DNA of 64,000 nucleotides from Macrotrachela quadricornifera (taxonomy: Eukaryota; Rotifera; Eurotatoria; Philodinida; Philodinidae): the NCBI GenBank assembly GCA_022393335.1, contig JAJEKB010020228.1:131738-195737 (forward strand). The letters run 5' to 3'. Positions 1 to 12,922 of this stretch are shown here, in pieces (position 1 is the first letter of the stretch; each line of letters starts with the position of its first letter). The notes below the pieces were generated by a model that made no database searches, had not been told where the DNA came from, and was given only the letters and a program-made list of their open reading frames with translations. A program made the position numbers and the translations under genes.

Positions 1-2870
1 GAACGTAAACGCATTGTTATTGTTTTCTATTTTTTGATAATATTATAAATTCTTTTCTCTCTCTCTTCTTTATATTTTCTGCCATGTCAACATTAGAGGT
101 AAAAAAAATATGACGTGATTTCATGACTCATTATAAGTAAACATTAAATCGCGCAAGACTATTGTAATATCGAGGAAATATAATTCTTACCTTAATAAAC
201 TATGCATTATTTAATATTTCATAATAATAAAAACAAAGGAAATTTTTGTTTTATCTTTTATATATTGAATTGAAATATATATAAATACTTATCATCTTTC
301 CCTATTGAGTAATGTATGTTATAACATACCACGTATACCATAGACATCTCGCAAAAAAAATATATAGGAAAAGATTTTTTTATATGAATGTATATGTCTT
401 TTTTTCGTTTCTTTTCATTCTCCTTTATGATATATTCATTCATTTGACTCATAATGTTTGAAAAAAAATACATCAATATACATATTTATAATCGATAAAT
501 GATAGAAAAATGAAATCAATTTGTTCATATGATGTAAGAAATATTCTTTTTATAAAATTAATTATATAATTCTTATTATATGATAGAGTTTTTTTTCTTA
601 AATAATAAATCAAATAATTTTATATTTAATCTTTTATCTATAACATTTCTATAGGTAATAATAACAAAACTCAAGAGAATAAAAAATAAAACAAAATATT
701 TGTCAATAATATATGATCATCGATTGAATTAAGAATGACATACCACAGTGGAAAGACGAACATAGTAGATGAAGATATGACGTTAGTTCGTCTCCAGATG
801 GTTCTTTTTGCTTCTCTTTTCTCGTCTTCCTTAAAGCTTCCGTTTTTTTTTTATGATGCCATTATTTTGCCAGTATTGCTGTTTTCTCTCTCTCTCGTTC
901 TGTTTCTCATTGCTATACAGATCCTTGTCGGTCGATCGACAACATATTTCATATTTGCAACAGGTATAAAATAAGAGCAAAAAAAAAAGAAATAAACGAG
1001 ATCCGTTTGCTTCCATTAAGATTTGACAAACGAATAACGATTAAACAACATATAAAGCATGTTATGAAGGTCAATCGATCTGTTCGTTTGTCGTCCACTA
1101 TTCTGTTGCCGTAATCTCTCTAGATAGCTTAGTCGTCTGCTCTTCTTTTGTGGACATACTAAATACACAAAGGGATTGAGCAACAACTAACATGACTCTT
1201 TATTTCTTTTTCTTGCCTAATAACATTTTTATTATGAAAAAAATAAAAGAATTTATATTCTTTTCCATTTATATCAATATTAGATTATAAGACAAAAAAA
1301 AAAATATATATATAATTGATTATATATTTATCTATAAATTAATATAATTCAAGAGAATAAATATTTTTTTCTTGTTGAAATAATTTATAATTGATATTAT
1401 ATAATATGGAAAGAAAAGATTGGGATGTTTTTTTTTTTATTTTCATCGAATTTAAAAACTTACGTATTAGATGATGCAGAAGTGAATATGAATGATAAGC
1501 TAAGAATACCCATGATCTAGTAGAATATTGTCATCAGTATGTTCTTATTGCTCTGTCGTTTGTTTCTTCGTATATATTCTCCTTTTTTTACCTCGCACAC
1601 GCTTCTCTTTAAGTGAGAAAAAGAACGAGAGGAAATAATGACGTTACAACAACGGAGAGAAAAAAAAAAAAAGAGAATCAATCAAAACAAATATAACACG
1701 ATCACGCCACTATTCCCTCGATGGTGACACATTGATCCGTACCAGTCGGATTTATTCGAATATCTCTATTCAAATTGTCATATTCATAACCAATATTTCT
1801 TTTCTTTTCTTTTTATTGAACAATAATCAAAATATGACTTTGATTTCTTTTCTTTTTTTTCTTTCAATTTAAAATATATTTCTTAAGTTTTGTGTTTTTT
1901 TAATTATATAAGAATAATTAATCGAAAAGATAATAAACTAAATTAAAAAAGAAGAGAAAAACGAATAATGACCTTCTTAGAAAAAGACAGATAGACACGC
2001 CTTATGAAAACAAACAGAGAATAAACAAGGTTATCAAAGGAGAAGAAAAAAAAAAAGAAACAAAATTAGCTCGATCAATCAATGAACAGCAAGAACTCGA
2101 TGACAACGAGAAAAAACAAATATCACACATATCTCATCTTCAGTAAATATATGAGAAGGTCATATATATCCTAAATGATCATCTTCTATCACTAGAATAT
2201 ATCATACTATCAATATATCTTCATCATTTATATATTTACATTAAACAAATAAAAGAAATTTCTTTTTTTTTTATGTTAAATAAAACTATAAAATTGACAT
2301 GATGAAAATAAAACTATTTATAACATAAAATTGAATTCTTTCAAATAAAGAAACTATTCAAATCAATTCGACCTCGATTTTTTTTGTTTTATATTGCATA
2401 TTATTTTAGTCTATTATAACCACTTAAAAACCAAAGACATATTATAAAAACTTCATTTGAAAATTATATCTTACAGCTAAATTCTTAGTATTATTAAAAG
2501 AAATAAATTTTTGTTTTTCTATCTTACCCAGTTAACCAATCAGTTAAATACTCCAGTTTGATAATATTAATTATTGATTGATGAATAAATAGTTGTTCAA
2601 TAAATGAAATAATTATAATATTATTCGACAAAACAGTCGAACAAAACATTCGAATTCAAAAATTGCACAAAAGTAAAACGAAAATGTCAATATGACATTC
2701 AAAATAAATTAATAATCATGAATAAAAAACTGACTAAGAATCATTCAATTTTTAAATCAATAATAATCATCTGAAAGAGAAAAAAAAATAACAAAACATT
2801 TTTATTTTTGTTCTTCTTAGTTTAATAAATTTTATTTTATACAATACAAAGCGAAAAAAAAACATATATA
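1..2870. other. AT-rich intergenic spacer, no supported gene
   Basis: Poly-A/T runs and short AT microsatellites dominate. Short open frames occur on both strands, for example 735-974, but they overlap each other in opposite directions, have low-complexity composition and show no recognisable domain or splice sites. A segment near 1590-1632 (CTCGCACA..GCT then GTGAAAAAGAACGA-like) resembles one near 6956-7000, suggesting an old dispersed repeat. Nothing else can be supported. Confidence 0.6.
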
Positions 2871-3480
2871 TTAATCATCATCATCTTGTCCTGCTTCATT
2901 TAATTTTGATGTTGTTGCAACAACTTCAGCTAATGATGTTTGAGATTGTTGTTGTTCATTTATTAAACGTTCACGAGTTAATTCAGCAATAGCTCGTGTT
3001 GTACGTTTTTCTAAACGTTTTAATTTTTTTTCTACATCACGTTTTAAATCCCAATCAGGTTTTCTTGGTGCTAATGATAATAAATCAACATCTTCTGTTA
3101 CATCATTAATTGAATTTTCATTTTCATTGGATTTTTTCTTTATTTGTTCTTCAATCTAAATGAATTATAAATTTAATAATAATAATAAAACAAAAATTTT
3201 TTTTTTTCTTTTAAATTACCATTGATTTAACATCAACTAATTTTGGTTTAGGTAATATAATAGCACCTGATAATTGTCCAGAATCATTTGGTTTATAATT
3301 ACGAAATATTGGTTTAGGAAATTCAATAGATTCTTCATTATTATTATTATTATCATCTGTTTCATGTTCATCATCTTCATATTCTTTTCGTTTAGCTAGA
3401 TGATTTTGTTTCGTAGTTTTCCATTGTGCAAGACGTTCTTTACGTTTACGAGCTTCTTCTTCTAATTCACTTAATGTCAT
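2871..3480 (-). CDS. CCDC12: CCDC12 (Cwf18-like pre-mRNA splicing factor)
   Basis: Two exons on the minus strand: 3480-3220 (87 codons from ATG) and 3155-2871 (ending TAA), joined in phase 0 across a 64-nt GT-AG intron (3219-3156). The 181-aa product matches the Cwf18/CCDC12 family in length (human about 166 aa) and in its landmarks. It has a basic N-terminal helix (EEEARKRKERLAQW), an acidic/Asn-rich stretch, the FRNYKPND segment, and then the family signature LAPRKPDWDLKRDV followed by EKRTTRAIAELTRERL. Family knowledge places it in the nucleus as a component of activated spliceosomes and the Prp19/NTC-associated machinery. It is transcribed divergently from IFT57. The Asn and Gln runs are typical AT-rich genome expansions. 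No defects are seen. Confidence 0.93.
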
Positions 3481-3838
3481 TATTAATCAAATATCTTTTT
3501 TTTTTTTGAAATAAATCAATATATAAGAAAATAATAAAACAATAGAAATAAATAAACAACAGCTGGTCTTTTTTTTTTTTGAAATAAAATTATTTATATT
3601 TATTATTTAATAAAAAAATTAATTTTTCAATAAATTTTAATGAAAAAAACAAAACTAATTTATTTTATTTATTTAAAATAATATAAAATTCAAGTGACAT
3701 CATCAAATAATTATAGATGTCGTTTATATTCATGATGAATTCTTTGTAGGAGGTTGTTCTTAAGAATAATGTTTAAATCAATGGTAGATTATTAAAATCA
3801 TTTTTTTCATTAACAAAAAGAAAAACGAAATATATTAA
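3481..3838. promoter_or_regulatory. Shared divergent promoter region of CCDC12 and IFT57
   Basis: A 358-bp interval separates the start codons of the two divergent housekeeping genes. It is extremely AT-rich with T and A tracts and no clear TATA box. A bidirectional promoter is inferred from position only; transcription start sites cannot be placed from sequence. Confidence 0.45.
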
Positions 3839-5608
3839 ATGACTGAAGATACAGGAAAAAGTACGAGTGGTGGTACTGAAGTACCTGATGTAAGTCCAGG
3901 TGCAGGTTTTCAAGTATTTGTTGATATGGCAAATTTACATAATAAATTAAAATTACTTAATTATGATGATGAATATGTTATGAAATGGAGAATGAAACCA
4001 ATATCACGTATTCATTTTGCTGTACCAACAAATGCAGGTGATCAATTACATGCATTTATTGCATTATCAGCATGGCTTTTTCAAAAAGGTGGAATTAGAT
4101 TTGATAAACCAAGCGAAGTTTGAAGATATTTATTTATTAGCTAGAAAAAAAAATTTTTTCTTTGTATTAAAATAGGATGATGATCAAAGTGTTCTTCTTC
4201 AGAATATTCTTGTACAATTTAAAAAACAAGTAAGATTATTATATATAATAGCCGCATTTTCATTCACTTAATCTTTTAACACCAGTATTCATAAATATAC
4301 GAACTGAGCTTATGCTTAGCTTGTATTTGTCTTAATTATGACTTACTATGTTGTAATATTGAAGCAAAATATGTTTTGTATAAGAAGCGATAGAGATTAG
4401 ATAAGTTTCTTTCACGAAAATCAAATATTTTTATTTCTAGGGTCATGATATATCAGTAAGTGCAAGTAAACTTCGATCAGGTTCTGGTGAATCTGTTATT
4501 TATATTCTTAATCGACTTGCTGATGATGCACTTAAAAAGAATAGTTTTACTTGGCAATCGTAAGTTAATATTCATCATTAAAAAAATTTTATATATAAAA
4601 TGCTTTTAGACCTGAAAAACCAGATGAATTACCAGATGCTGATGATTCAGGTCCTAAAGATGATGATAATGAAATTGATGTTAATAAAATTGATGAAGAA
4701 ATGTTTAATAGAGTATATAAAAAAAATCAAACTATTCTTTAAAATAATGATATAAATGGTTCGTTTTTTTTTTTATAAGGACACTGATGCTGATGAATAT
4801 GAAGAAGATGAAGCTGTACTTAATATGGAAGCTTTAACAAAATTAGGTTTAAAATCAAGTTCAGTAGGTGCTGCTGCAATAGCTGAACCAGAAATTCGTC
4901 CAGAATTAATTATGGAATCAACAACAGATGCAACAGAATGGAAATTAGAAGTTGAACGTATATTACCACAACTTAAAGTGACATTTAAAGCTGAAAATAA
5001 GGATTGGCGTGCACGACAAGAACAACGTTTAACATATAAAACACAAATAGCAACATCACTTAAAGATGCTGAACAAATGTTAACAAGATTTCATACAGAT
5101 ATTGCTAAATCATTAGAAAAAATTACAACACGTAATATTTTAAAAAAAACAAAACATTATTATTTTTATTTATTTAGGTGAACAATATATTAATTCTCAA
5201 TTACATGATTATGTACAAGAATTTCATCGACAACAAGATACATTAGCACAAGCTAAACAACATTATCGTCATTGTTCAACAGGTATTACGGAAAAATCTC
5301 AACAATTAGCGGAAATTACAGGTGAATTATCACGAATTAAAGAAGAAATGGAAGAAACAGGACAAAATGTTACAGATGGAGGTTAGAATTTTGTTGTCTC
5401 TTTGTTTTCAATAAAATCTATATTAAAATTTATAGGTCCTCTGGTAAAAATAAAGAAAGCTATTGAAGAATTAAATCGTGATATTGTTCGTGTTGATGTT
5501 CGTATTGCTGTACTTGAACATACACTTATGCAATCAAAAGTACGTGAAAAAGAAGAAGCTAATGATGAAAAAGCTGATTATCTACTCAATGAACCAGACT
5601 TTGAATAA
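3839..5608 (+). CDS. IFT57: IFT57 (intraflagellar transport complex B, Hippi)
   Basis: Seven exons: 3839-4117, 4176-4229, 4441-4559, 4610-4712, 4780-5131, 5178-5381 and 5436-5608. All junctions are GT-AG and keep frame, giving 427 aa (human 429). The N-terminal half is the calponin-homology-like domain (MKWRMKPISRIHFAVPT, then HAFIALSAWLFQKGG). A short acidic linker precedes the conserved ESTTDATEWKLEVERILPQL block. The C-terminal half is coiled coil with the diagnostic PLVKIKKAIEEL and RIAVLEHTLMQSK segments near the end. IFT57 is a peripheral IFT-B subunit needed for anterograde transport in cilia, which fits a ciliated animal. Most introns are 45-70 nt; intron 2 (4230-4440) is the longest. 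No lesions are seen. Confidence 0.95.
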
Positions 5609-7199
5609 TTGATTTTTTTTTGTTTTGTTTTTTTTCATTGTACTTTTATTGCAATAGATGTTTTCTAATGAAATTGCACTTCTCTTTAACATAATATAAA
5701 TTGAGAAATATTCTCATATCTAAAGAATCTTTTTTTTTCTCTATTGTTGTTATTCAATTAAAATTAGTGAGATCTTCAATTTATTTATTTATTGATACTA
5801 TATGTATTATATAGACTATAATGAACTATGAGTATCCTGACGAGTTCGTATGACCAGTTCATTCGGAAAGTTTCAAGTTTTTGGAGTGCTTCTATCTCTA
5901 GAAACGAGTATGAAACTTTTTTTTGGAGAAATTTTCAAGTAAACTCGAGACGAACCGTGGCATTGTAGGGTGATGAATATATTTTACTATACTGATGGTA
6001 ACTTTTTGATCTTATTATATTACGAAAAACTTCAAGAAGTTCGAACGATCTAAAATATATAGTAAATATATAACACTGTATATTAACTACATAATAACTG
6101 ACGAGTATAGCTAAGTTCGAAATTCAAAGCATTTATTTTACTTATACGATCGTATTAGTGATATTTATCTATTTTACGTATCTTATGGTGCCTGCGACTT
6201 AATAGATACTTGCTTTCAATCATTACCCGGGATGCAATTAAATGCTAGCTACAATAGATGTTTAAGTCTCAAGAACCGATCTGATCCTCTGGCTGTCTAC
6301 TGTGATCTCTAAAATAATCAAATCTCAACTTTCTAGAATTTTTCCTTCCGTTGATTATCAACTCATAGTAATAATAAATGACATCGAACAATTCCTAATT
6401 AACTGGTGGTAAAAGACTTGATCGAAGTATGAGAAATTTAATATTTATATTCTATATAGAAAATAAAAGAAATTAGTTTCCGATCCAGGTCTTGATATTC
6501 GATTCTTTCAAGATGCTTATCTTAATTTTTCGAAAATTTTTCTATTCAATCAATAGTTTTACCTGTTGATTTACATACTGTCTTAAGTGATATTATAAAC
6601 TTTTCGATTAGAAATAATTTAATTTTATATTTTTCAATAGGATTGATAAATATTATTTGAAATCTAACGAAATTTTTTTTTGTTTTAATCGAATAAAAGA
6701 ATATTTTAGGTATTCGAATGCACGTGCTATATAAAGAAAAATAAAAAAATCTTTTTTTTTTTCTTACGTAAATAGATATATCATGCACTTCAACGTTTTC
6801 AGAATAGTGAAAGTGAAGTTTATTGTGGATTATTAGAAATTATTAGCATCGGAAGTTTTTTATAAGACAAATATAGCAGTTGAGATTTTTTTATTAATTT
6901 ATTTTTCTAGGATACTGGTAAGAGCGGACAAAGAAACCTAGAGATTTCTTTCCTTTTCTCGCACATGCTACATATAACGTGAAAAAGAACGAAAAAATAA
7001 CTTGAACGATTTTCAATTGGTTACAAAAAATAATTCATTATATGGTGATACAAAGAAGACAACGATCGATAATCGATAGAAGATAATGAAAGGGTCATCA
7101 AGTACATTTATTAGGCATTAACTGTCCACGAAACATGAGCATGTCGAAAAATTTCCTAAAAAAACTAAATCATACTGAGTGTATTAATCAATTTGTATT
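5609..7199. other. Intergenic spacer downstream of IFT57
   Basis: AT-rich, with no supported gene. An 8-bp perfect inverted repeat (AATGAACT / AGTTCATT) spans 5820-5864 around a CTGACGAG string; it was considered as a ribozyme and rejected. Near 6956-7000 lies a CTCGCACA...GTGAAAAAGAACGA segment resembling 1590-1632. The minus-strand open frame at 6546-6788 is low-complexity. Confidence 0.5.
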
Positions 7200-7536
7200 A
7201 TGAAAAAAAGAGAAAAAGAAAAAGATACTATAACAACATCACAAGCTTTGCAAATAGCTGACCAAATTAAAAAGTTAATTTATTTTAATAATACTATTTA
7301 ATTTTGAGATTTGGAAGTGTTTTTCCAGATGGTAAAATAACAACATTTAGACGTAATGATTGACCTTTGTTAAAAGAAATTGTCAATCGACAAGTAGAAA
7401 TAATTAAAGTAAAAATTTCGACAAAATAGGAAAAAAACTTAACCTCGTGAGTTTTCTATTCTTTTTTTTCTAGTGTACTGGACTTCATCCAACAGCTAAA
7501 CAAATTGAAGTGTTTGCATGTCATTCAGATAAATAA
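7200..7536 (+). pseudogene. Small three-exon gene remnant with an in-frame stop, unidentified
   Basis: A spliceable reading frame starts at ATG 7200 (MKKREKEKDTITTSQALQ...), continues after a GT-AG intron into VFPDGKITTFRRND, hits a TGA, and resumes in the same frame as PLLKEIVNRQVEIIK. After a second intron it ends CTGLHPTAKQIEVFACHSDK and TAA. Codon-like composition, splice signals and an early stop together suggest a decayed gene of about 75 codons. I do not recognise the family. It could also be a chance arrangement in AT-rich DNA. Confidence 0.3.
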
Positions 7537-8206
7537 ATTTTATTTAAAAAAAAATCTCTTATATATTTTAGGATATATTTGTAGTTCTACCACAATTAGA
7601 TAATAGTTTATTTTTCTATATGTTATGTTGATGATGTTAAATTTCTTGAATTTTTTTTTTGAGAATAAAGTTAAGAGGTTATATTTACAGTTTGTAACCA
7701 GTTAAAGTTGTTAATAAATGATATTTTGTCTTTCAAATCGAAATATACTATTTTGAGAACAATAATATAAAATTCCATGCACAATATTTTTGAAATGCAA
7801 ACAGTACATAGCTTATGATATCTATAAAACGAAAATTGTGTGAAGTATGCACAGATAATAATCCTAATACAACAGCAGCTGTTACTATTTTAATAAAATT
7901 TAGAGAAAGAACGTCTTCAAGATTTTACAAAAAGATACAAAAATATATTTACAATCATATTTGATGTTGATAAAAAATATCCGTATAGATATGTCTAACG
8001 AATAAATAAGACAACAAGCATGAACATATTACATGACCTCAACTGCTGTATATTTCTCTCTCGCTTTTTCTAAGAAGAGAAAGAAAAAGAAGAGTATTAT
8101 TCTGTTTCTGGAAAAATAATATCGTCCAGCAGACAGGAACAGTACAATCATTTTTTAAAATATAATATACCGATATTCTACTCTTATTAATTGCAATAGA
8201 GAATAA
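7537..8206. other. Intergenic spacer upstream of the F-box-like gene
   Basis: AT-rich sequence with no open frame worth reporting. A polypyrimidine/purine stretch (CTCTCTCGC..., AAGAAGAGAAAGAAAAAG) lies at 8050-8095. The promoter of the following gene presumably lies in the last 200 bp, but no TATA element is obvious. Confidence 0.4.
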
Positions 8207-11084
8207 ATGTCAATATCAACGTTTGAAACAAATCTTCCTAATGAAATTATTCTTAAAATATGTCATTATTTATCATGGTTAGATATTGTGTACGCATTTT
8301 ACAATCTTAATACACGTATTAATCGAACTATTAGTGAATATTTTAAACATGTATCAATTGGAAATGACTGCTGTTTAAAAGCATTTCAATATGGTTGTTC
8401 TGTTCTTCTTCATCATCGACCGACATTATTGTTATTCATACGAACTTTGACAATTAATAATCGAGGTTCACCATTAGCAGCTAAATATTTTCTTTCATAT
8501 ATTCCAATACAGGATATGATTTTTCTCGAAAAATTAGTATTGGTCAAATTTACTGGTGAAGAAATACTTTCTTATTTTGACGTTATCGAAACAGGCAATC
8601 AAAATGCATTCCAATATCTTGTCACACTTCATATTTGTGATATACCTTATTTTAATTTACCGCCATGTAGTACGCACGGAATTCAGAAGGGACAAGAAGA
8701 ATATGAGTCAATTATAATTAATCGCGTGCTCTCAGCAAATAAACAACGACTAAAATCTATTATGGTCAATAATGATGATGAATTTATGTAAGTAATTCAT
8801 CTTGCTCTATGCGGATTAACGTATCGAAATTGTATTTGAACTTTTTCCAATATATTACCAATTTCTTTGGTTAATCTAGACTAATCTATAACATGATGTT
8901 CAATATGCATGCCAATATTAAAATATCCATTTAATGATGTTACAGGTTAATTTAAAATATAAAGTTGAATAAAAATAGATAATTTATTAGTATCAATCAG
9001 CTATAGGATTGCATATTATTTAATACATCAGTATTTTTTTTTGATAATTTTTGTAATATTTTAATTCATTTTATTTCAACATATAAAAAGTTCCGATTTG
9101 TCACAATACATGTGAGAATCAGCTGCGTAGACGATCATGATCTTGTTTACTGGAAGCGAGCATCAAACATATGATCATAGTTAGATATTTTACTGTTTTT
9201 ATATGAATTATCTTATAAATGTTAGAATCAGTCAGACTGGAATAATAGACATTATAGAATTAAGATTAAAAATATTTTATGTATACGTGATTATACGTGG
9301 TCAGATATCGTGTAATCAACAACAACTCTACACCGTATATTATTAAAAATAGTAATAAAAATATCTGAATTAATTGATACAAATAAAAAAACATTTCATC
9401 ACTTTTTTACATGTAACTTATTATAATTTTGTGTAACAATAAAAAAAACGGATCTGGCTCATTTTAACTATATCTTTCATTATATTTGATATCGCTTGAA
9501 AATAAAGAATACCATATTACAACACTAAGAATCCAATTGGTGTTAGAAAGACCGTTTCATTATTTTTTTTTTATAGGACGACCAATTTCAGCGCAATTCA
9601 AAGACCATGTATAAACATACATACGTTATCGATTATGTTAAGAAATGGCGATGAACTTATATTACTTCTCACAATCGTTCCCAATATTCGTTGTCTTCAT
9701 GTGACTCTAAGACATGAATCAACATTTGAATCATCATTATGGTCATCGATTATTTTACCAGATCTTATTGAACTTCGTCTCTGGGTATATTCGCAGCCTG
9801 ATTGGTCATTAGAAGATTTAATGATCTTGTTGCGTACTATGCCTTCTCTTCAAAGACTTCTATTAAGTCTTGCTACGGTTGATGCACGTCTTCTGGATGG
9901 ACAACATGTTCGAAAAGCTATATCTACTGCTAAAATCTTGCATTTGAATGATTTTAAATATGCAGTTAACTATGGAGGATCACGACTCGAACATAATTTG
10001 ATCACAAATATACCTGAAACATGGTTGCCACAGCGTATTGCTGTCACATTCAATGCAAAAACAAATCAGATTCTATTACATACTATTCCATTTATATTTC
10101 GTCGATTTTGGGTACCATATTCTTTTAATACAACTGAAACATCAATATTAAAACAAAAAACAATTTCGTATTATGGCGAAAGTACACATATTAGTTATTG
10201 TAATGCAAACATACCTTGGAATCTTCGAGATTTGTGTACCATTATGGAAAGAACTTCTCATATAGAGCATCTTACATTATATTTACCAAATAGCATTTCA
10301 AAAATTATTTTTGGTAAGTATGTAAAAAAATATTCAGGACGAGTAAATGCTTATCCAAATATAATATTGCATTTGATCAGAAGATGAGTTATTACATATA
10401 TCTGTATGTATATAGGCTAGAGAATAATTGATCATGTATATAAAACAAAAAATTTTTGAATATATTTTACAATCGGAGCCTGAATTTATCGAAACAATGC
10501 CAATTCAACAACAATTCCATGTTACTTCATTATGTTTCTTTGGTGATAATTGTAATGGTATAGATGTACACCTGTTTCAATCATTAGTCACATTTGGACC
10601 GTATATTCGAGAGCTACATATCGATTTCAATTGTCTCTTAAATTTTATAAATGATTTTAACAATAATACACAATTAAAAAATTTATTGTTGCATAGAAAC
10701 CTTGTTTATGTCGACATCGATACAATTTATGCAGACAAAATTAATTCAGGAGCATTTTGTCGTGTTATTACTTTTCTATGCGACAGTAGTAGTGTGCGTC
10801 ATATTACACTCGTCTTAATGTGGGATTTCGAAATATTTAGATCTTTTGATGACATGAAAATATTGATGGAGATTTTATTCTCATTCAAACAATGTACATC
10901 ACTGATATCAATTGTTATTTATAATTGCTTGTTCTCAAATAAATATAATGACAAGAGCCAAACAATATCTATCAAAGATTATCTTCGTGAATGGCTTAAT
11001 GACAACACTCATCTAACATGTGAAAAACAGTTTGACATTGAATGTGATAGAAACAATAAAACGTTGAAAATCTGGTTAAAATAA
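8207..11084 (+). CDS. F-box-like / LRR-like protein, three exons
   Basis: Exon 1 (8207-8787) encodes an N-terminal F-box-like motif: NLPNEIILKICHYLSWLDIVYAFYNLN at residues about 9-35, followed by NTRINRTI. GTAAGT donor and TTATAG acceptor join it in phase 2 to exon 2 (9577 on), which continues with leucine-rich, LRR-like sequence (IRCLHVTLRH, LPDLIELRLWVY, MPSLQRLLLSL). The frame runs to a stop at 10387. A third block (open 10428-11084, ending TAA) has the same composition (IRELHIDFN, VRHITLVLMW) and is probably the C-terminus, about 650 aa in all. The exon 2/3 junction is unresolved: the obvious GTAAGT donor at 10315 and TATATAG acceptor near 10414 would run into a stop. F-box proteins usually recruit substrates to SCF ubiquitin ligases; substrate unknown. 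The 789-nt first intron is unusually long for this locus. Confidence 0.65.
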
Positions 11085-11425
11085 TTATTAATAATATTCA
11101 TTAGATATCATTTGTTCATCAAAAAAAACAAATAAAGTGTTAAAGTCATCTTTAAATGCTAAATGAATTATATTTGTTATAACAAAATGATATTACAATA
11201 TATATCTAAATTATCGAATGTTACTTCAACAAGAACTTATCTCTTCAATTATTTATCCTTTTGTTTGTATATATGTATTTACTTGTTATTGTGTCATCGT
11301 CTATGCGAAAAAAAAGAATAGCTTATTTACTTCAATGAATTAATGATAAAATTAGATGTTTCAATTCTTTTTTTATTCTATCTTAATTTGATGAAAATAA
11401 AAAAAATTCAACATCTTCTTTTTTT

Positions 11426-12922
11426 TTATTTCAAATATGTTAGAAGATCATTAAATCGAGCTCGACTATATTGAGCAAAATGTTGTAATCTCGAACGAGT
11501 CATTTCTTTTGTTTGATCATTAAATGCAAAAGAAAAGTCAATACTGAAATTATCAATTATTTGAGCAGTACCATCAATAGCATCCAATAAAGAATTATTA
11601 AATAGTATGATTACTGTACGTATAATTGGTTTTTGTTTATCACGTTCCAATTTATTACATGATTGCACTAATTTGTCTAAAGAAAGATGTGATTTTCTCG
11701 GCATTGGTAAGTCATCAGTAATAATTTTGCTGACCGCTGGTGGATTAATTTTTTTGAGTTAATCATTGTTGATTGAAAAATCTATTATTAATAATAATCT
11801 TTTAGATCCATATATCCACCCTTAATTGTCTTGATTATTTAAAAGGTCTTTTAGAAGAAAAAAATCATCTTTATAATTCTTATTTCAATTATCAGTTCGG
11901 TGGAAGTTTAGACAACTAGTTGTTGTGTAAAATTTTCCATCGGCAATTGGATTGCCATGAGCTGTATCAACCAAAAGATATTGATTGACATAAAAATGAA
12001 CTGATGGTTCTATGTTAATAATATTTAAGAATTTATAGATGAATAATTCTTCTACATCACGTCGTTTTGATGATGATACTGCTGTAGGTTGAAGAACAAA
12101 CTGATCGTCTGGTTTTACATAGAATTTCTAAAAATTTAAAACAGCAAAAAAAGTATAAATACAAATCAACTGTAATGTTTGGAACATTAATCTAGATTAG
12201 GAGTGTTTCTTTATTTTTATGTTTTAACATAATAAAGAATTCTTTCTTTTTCATAAGATAAAGATGAATATAATCTTTACTTGCAAAAATAAAGGTAAAA
12301 TAAGAAATAAAGAAAGATTTTCTTCACTCACCGGTAAGTTGATAAATAGTTGTTATAACAACAGGACACATTGATCGCGATTCTTGCTTATCATCAATGA
12401 CATCACAGTGTAAAAAAATACTAGCAAATGATGGTGAGACATAAATGATTTATGGAAAAGATCGTGTATTCAAAATTTGTTTAGTCACTGACTTCTTAAT
12501 TTTCATCAAGCTATTCGAAGAGGATCAAGTTTTCAGTTTTTAAGGAAAAATACTTTTCTTTATTCTTTATTTTATCGTTATTAAATAAAGATAAAGATTT
12601 TCATTAACTTCATTTTGTAAATATAAAGATCATCTTTACCTTTATTTTTATAAAGTAAAGATAAAGTGGCACTCGTAGTCTAGATGAGAAAATCATTTAT
12701 TATTTAATGAACCACATTATTTGCACTTACATTAGTAATTGACCCAGTTTCATTATCACTTACTATCACGACATGGCCACCTTGTTTACCCTCTTTTGGC
12801 TTTTGTTCGATAATAATAGTTGAATTAATAAATAATTTAGTAAAATAGTCTCTAGATAAACTTTCCATAAATGTATTTATCTTTTGATTATCATCGAATT
12901 TCTTTATTATACTAGAAGCCAT
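11426..12922 (-). pseudogene. Broken, possibly kinase-like gene of unknown function
   Basis: Minus-strand exon 1 (12922-12731, 64 codons, ATG start, GTAAGT donor) reads MASSIIKKFDD...GHVVIVSDNETGSITN. It joins in phase 0 at 12127 to KFYVKPDDQFVLQP, then DVEELFIYKFLNIINIEPSVH and a VDTAHGNPIADGKFY segment, ending at a TGA near 11887. Coding character continues (KDLLNNQD, stop, GWIYGSKRLLLIIDFSIN, stop), then an uninterrupted frame to the final TAA at 11426 (SKIITDDLPMPRKSHLSLDK...ARFNDLLTYLK). At least three in-frame stops imply decay. From memory, the EELFIYKFL...P.VHF pattern resembles an uncharacterised, kinase-like metazoan family; that assignment is weak. Intron 1 (12128-12730) is long and filled with AAAGATAAAG-type repeats. 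Confidence 0.5.
12230..12665. repeat. Degenerate AAATAAAGATAATCTTTA-type simple repeat inside an intron
   Basis: Repeated TAAAGATAAAG, ATCTTTAC and TTTATTTTTATAAAG strings in both orientations fill much of intron 1 of the broken minus-strand gene. The same self-complementary motif reappears at 38229-38345, next to a piggyBac-like MITE, and shorter versions occur near 51875 and 62860. Confidence 0.5.

Noticed and set aside
735..1016. Overlapping opposite-strand open frames of 61-79 codons
   Set aside because: Low-complexity, mutually antisense, no splice context or domain; expected by chance in a 64-kb window.
5818..5880. Hammerhead-like string CTGACGAG followed by GGAAAG, with an 8-bp inverted repeat around it
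   Set aside because: The inverted repeat does not form the stems in the required places; no stem II can be drawn between CTGACGA and GAAA, and the cleavage-side strand is missing.
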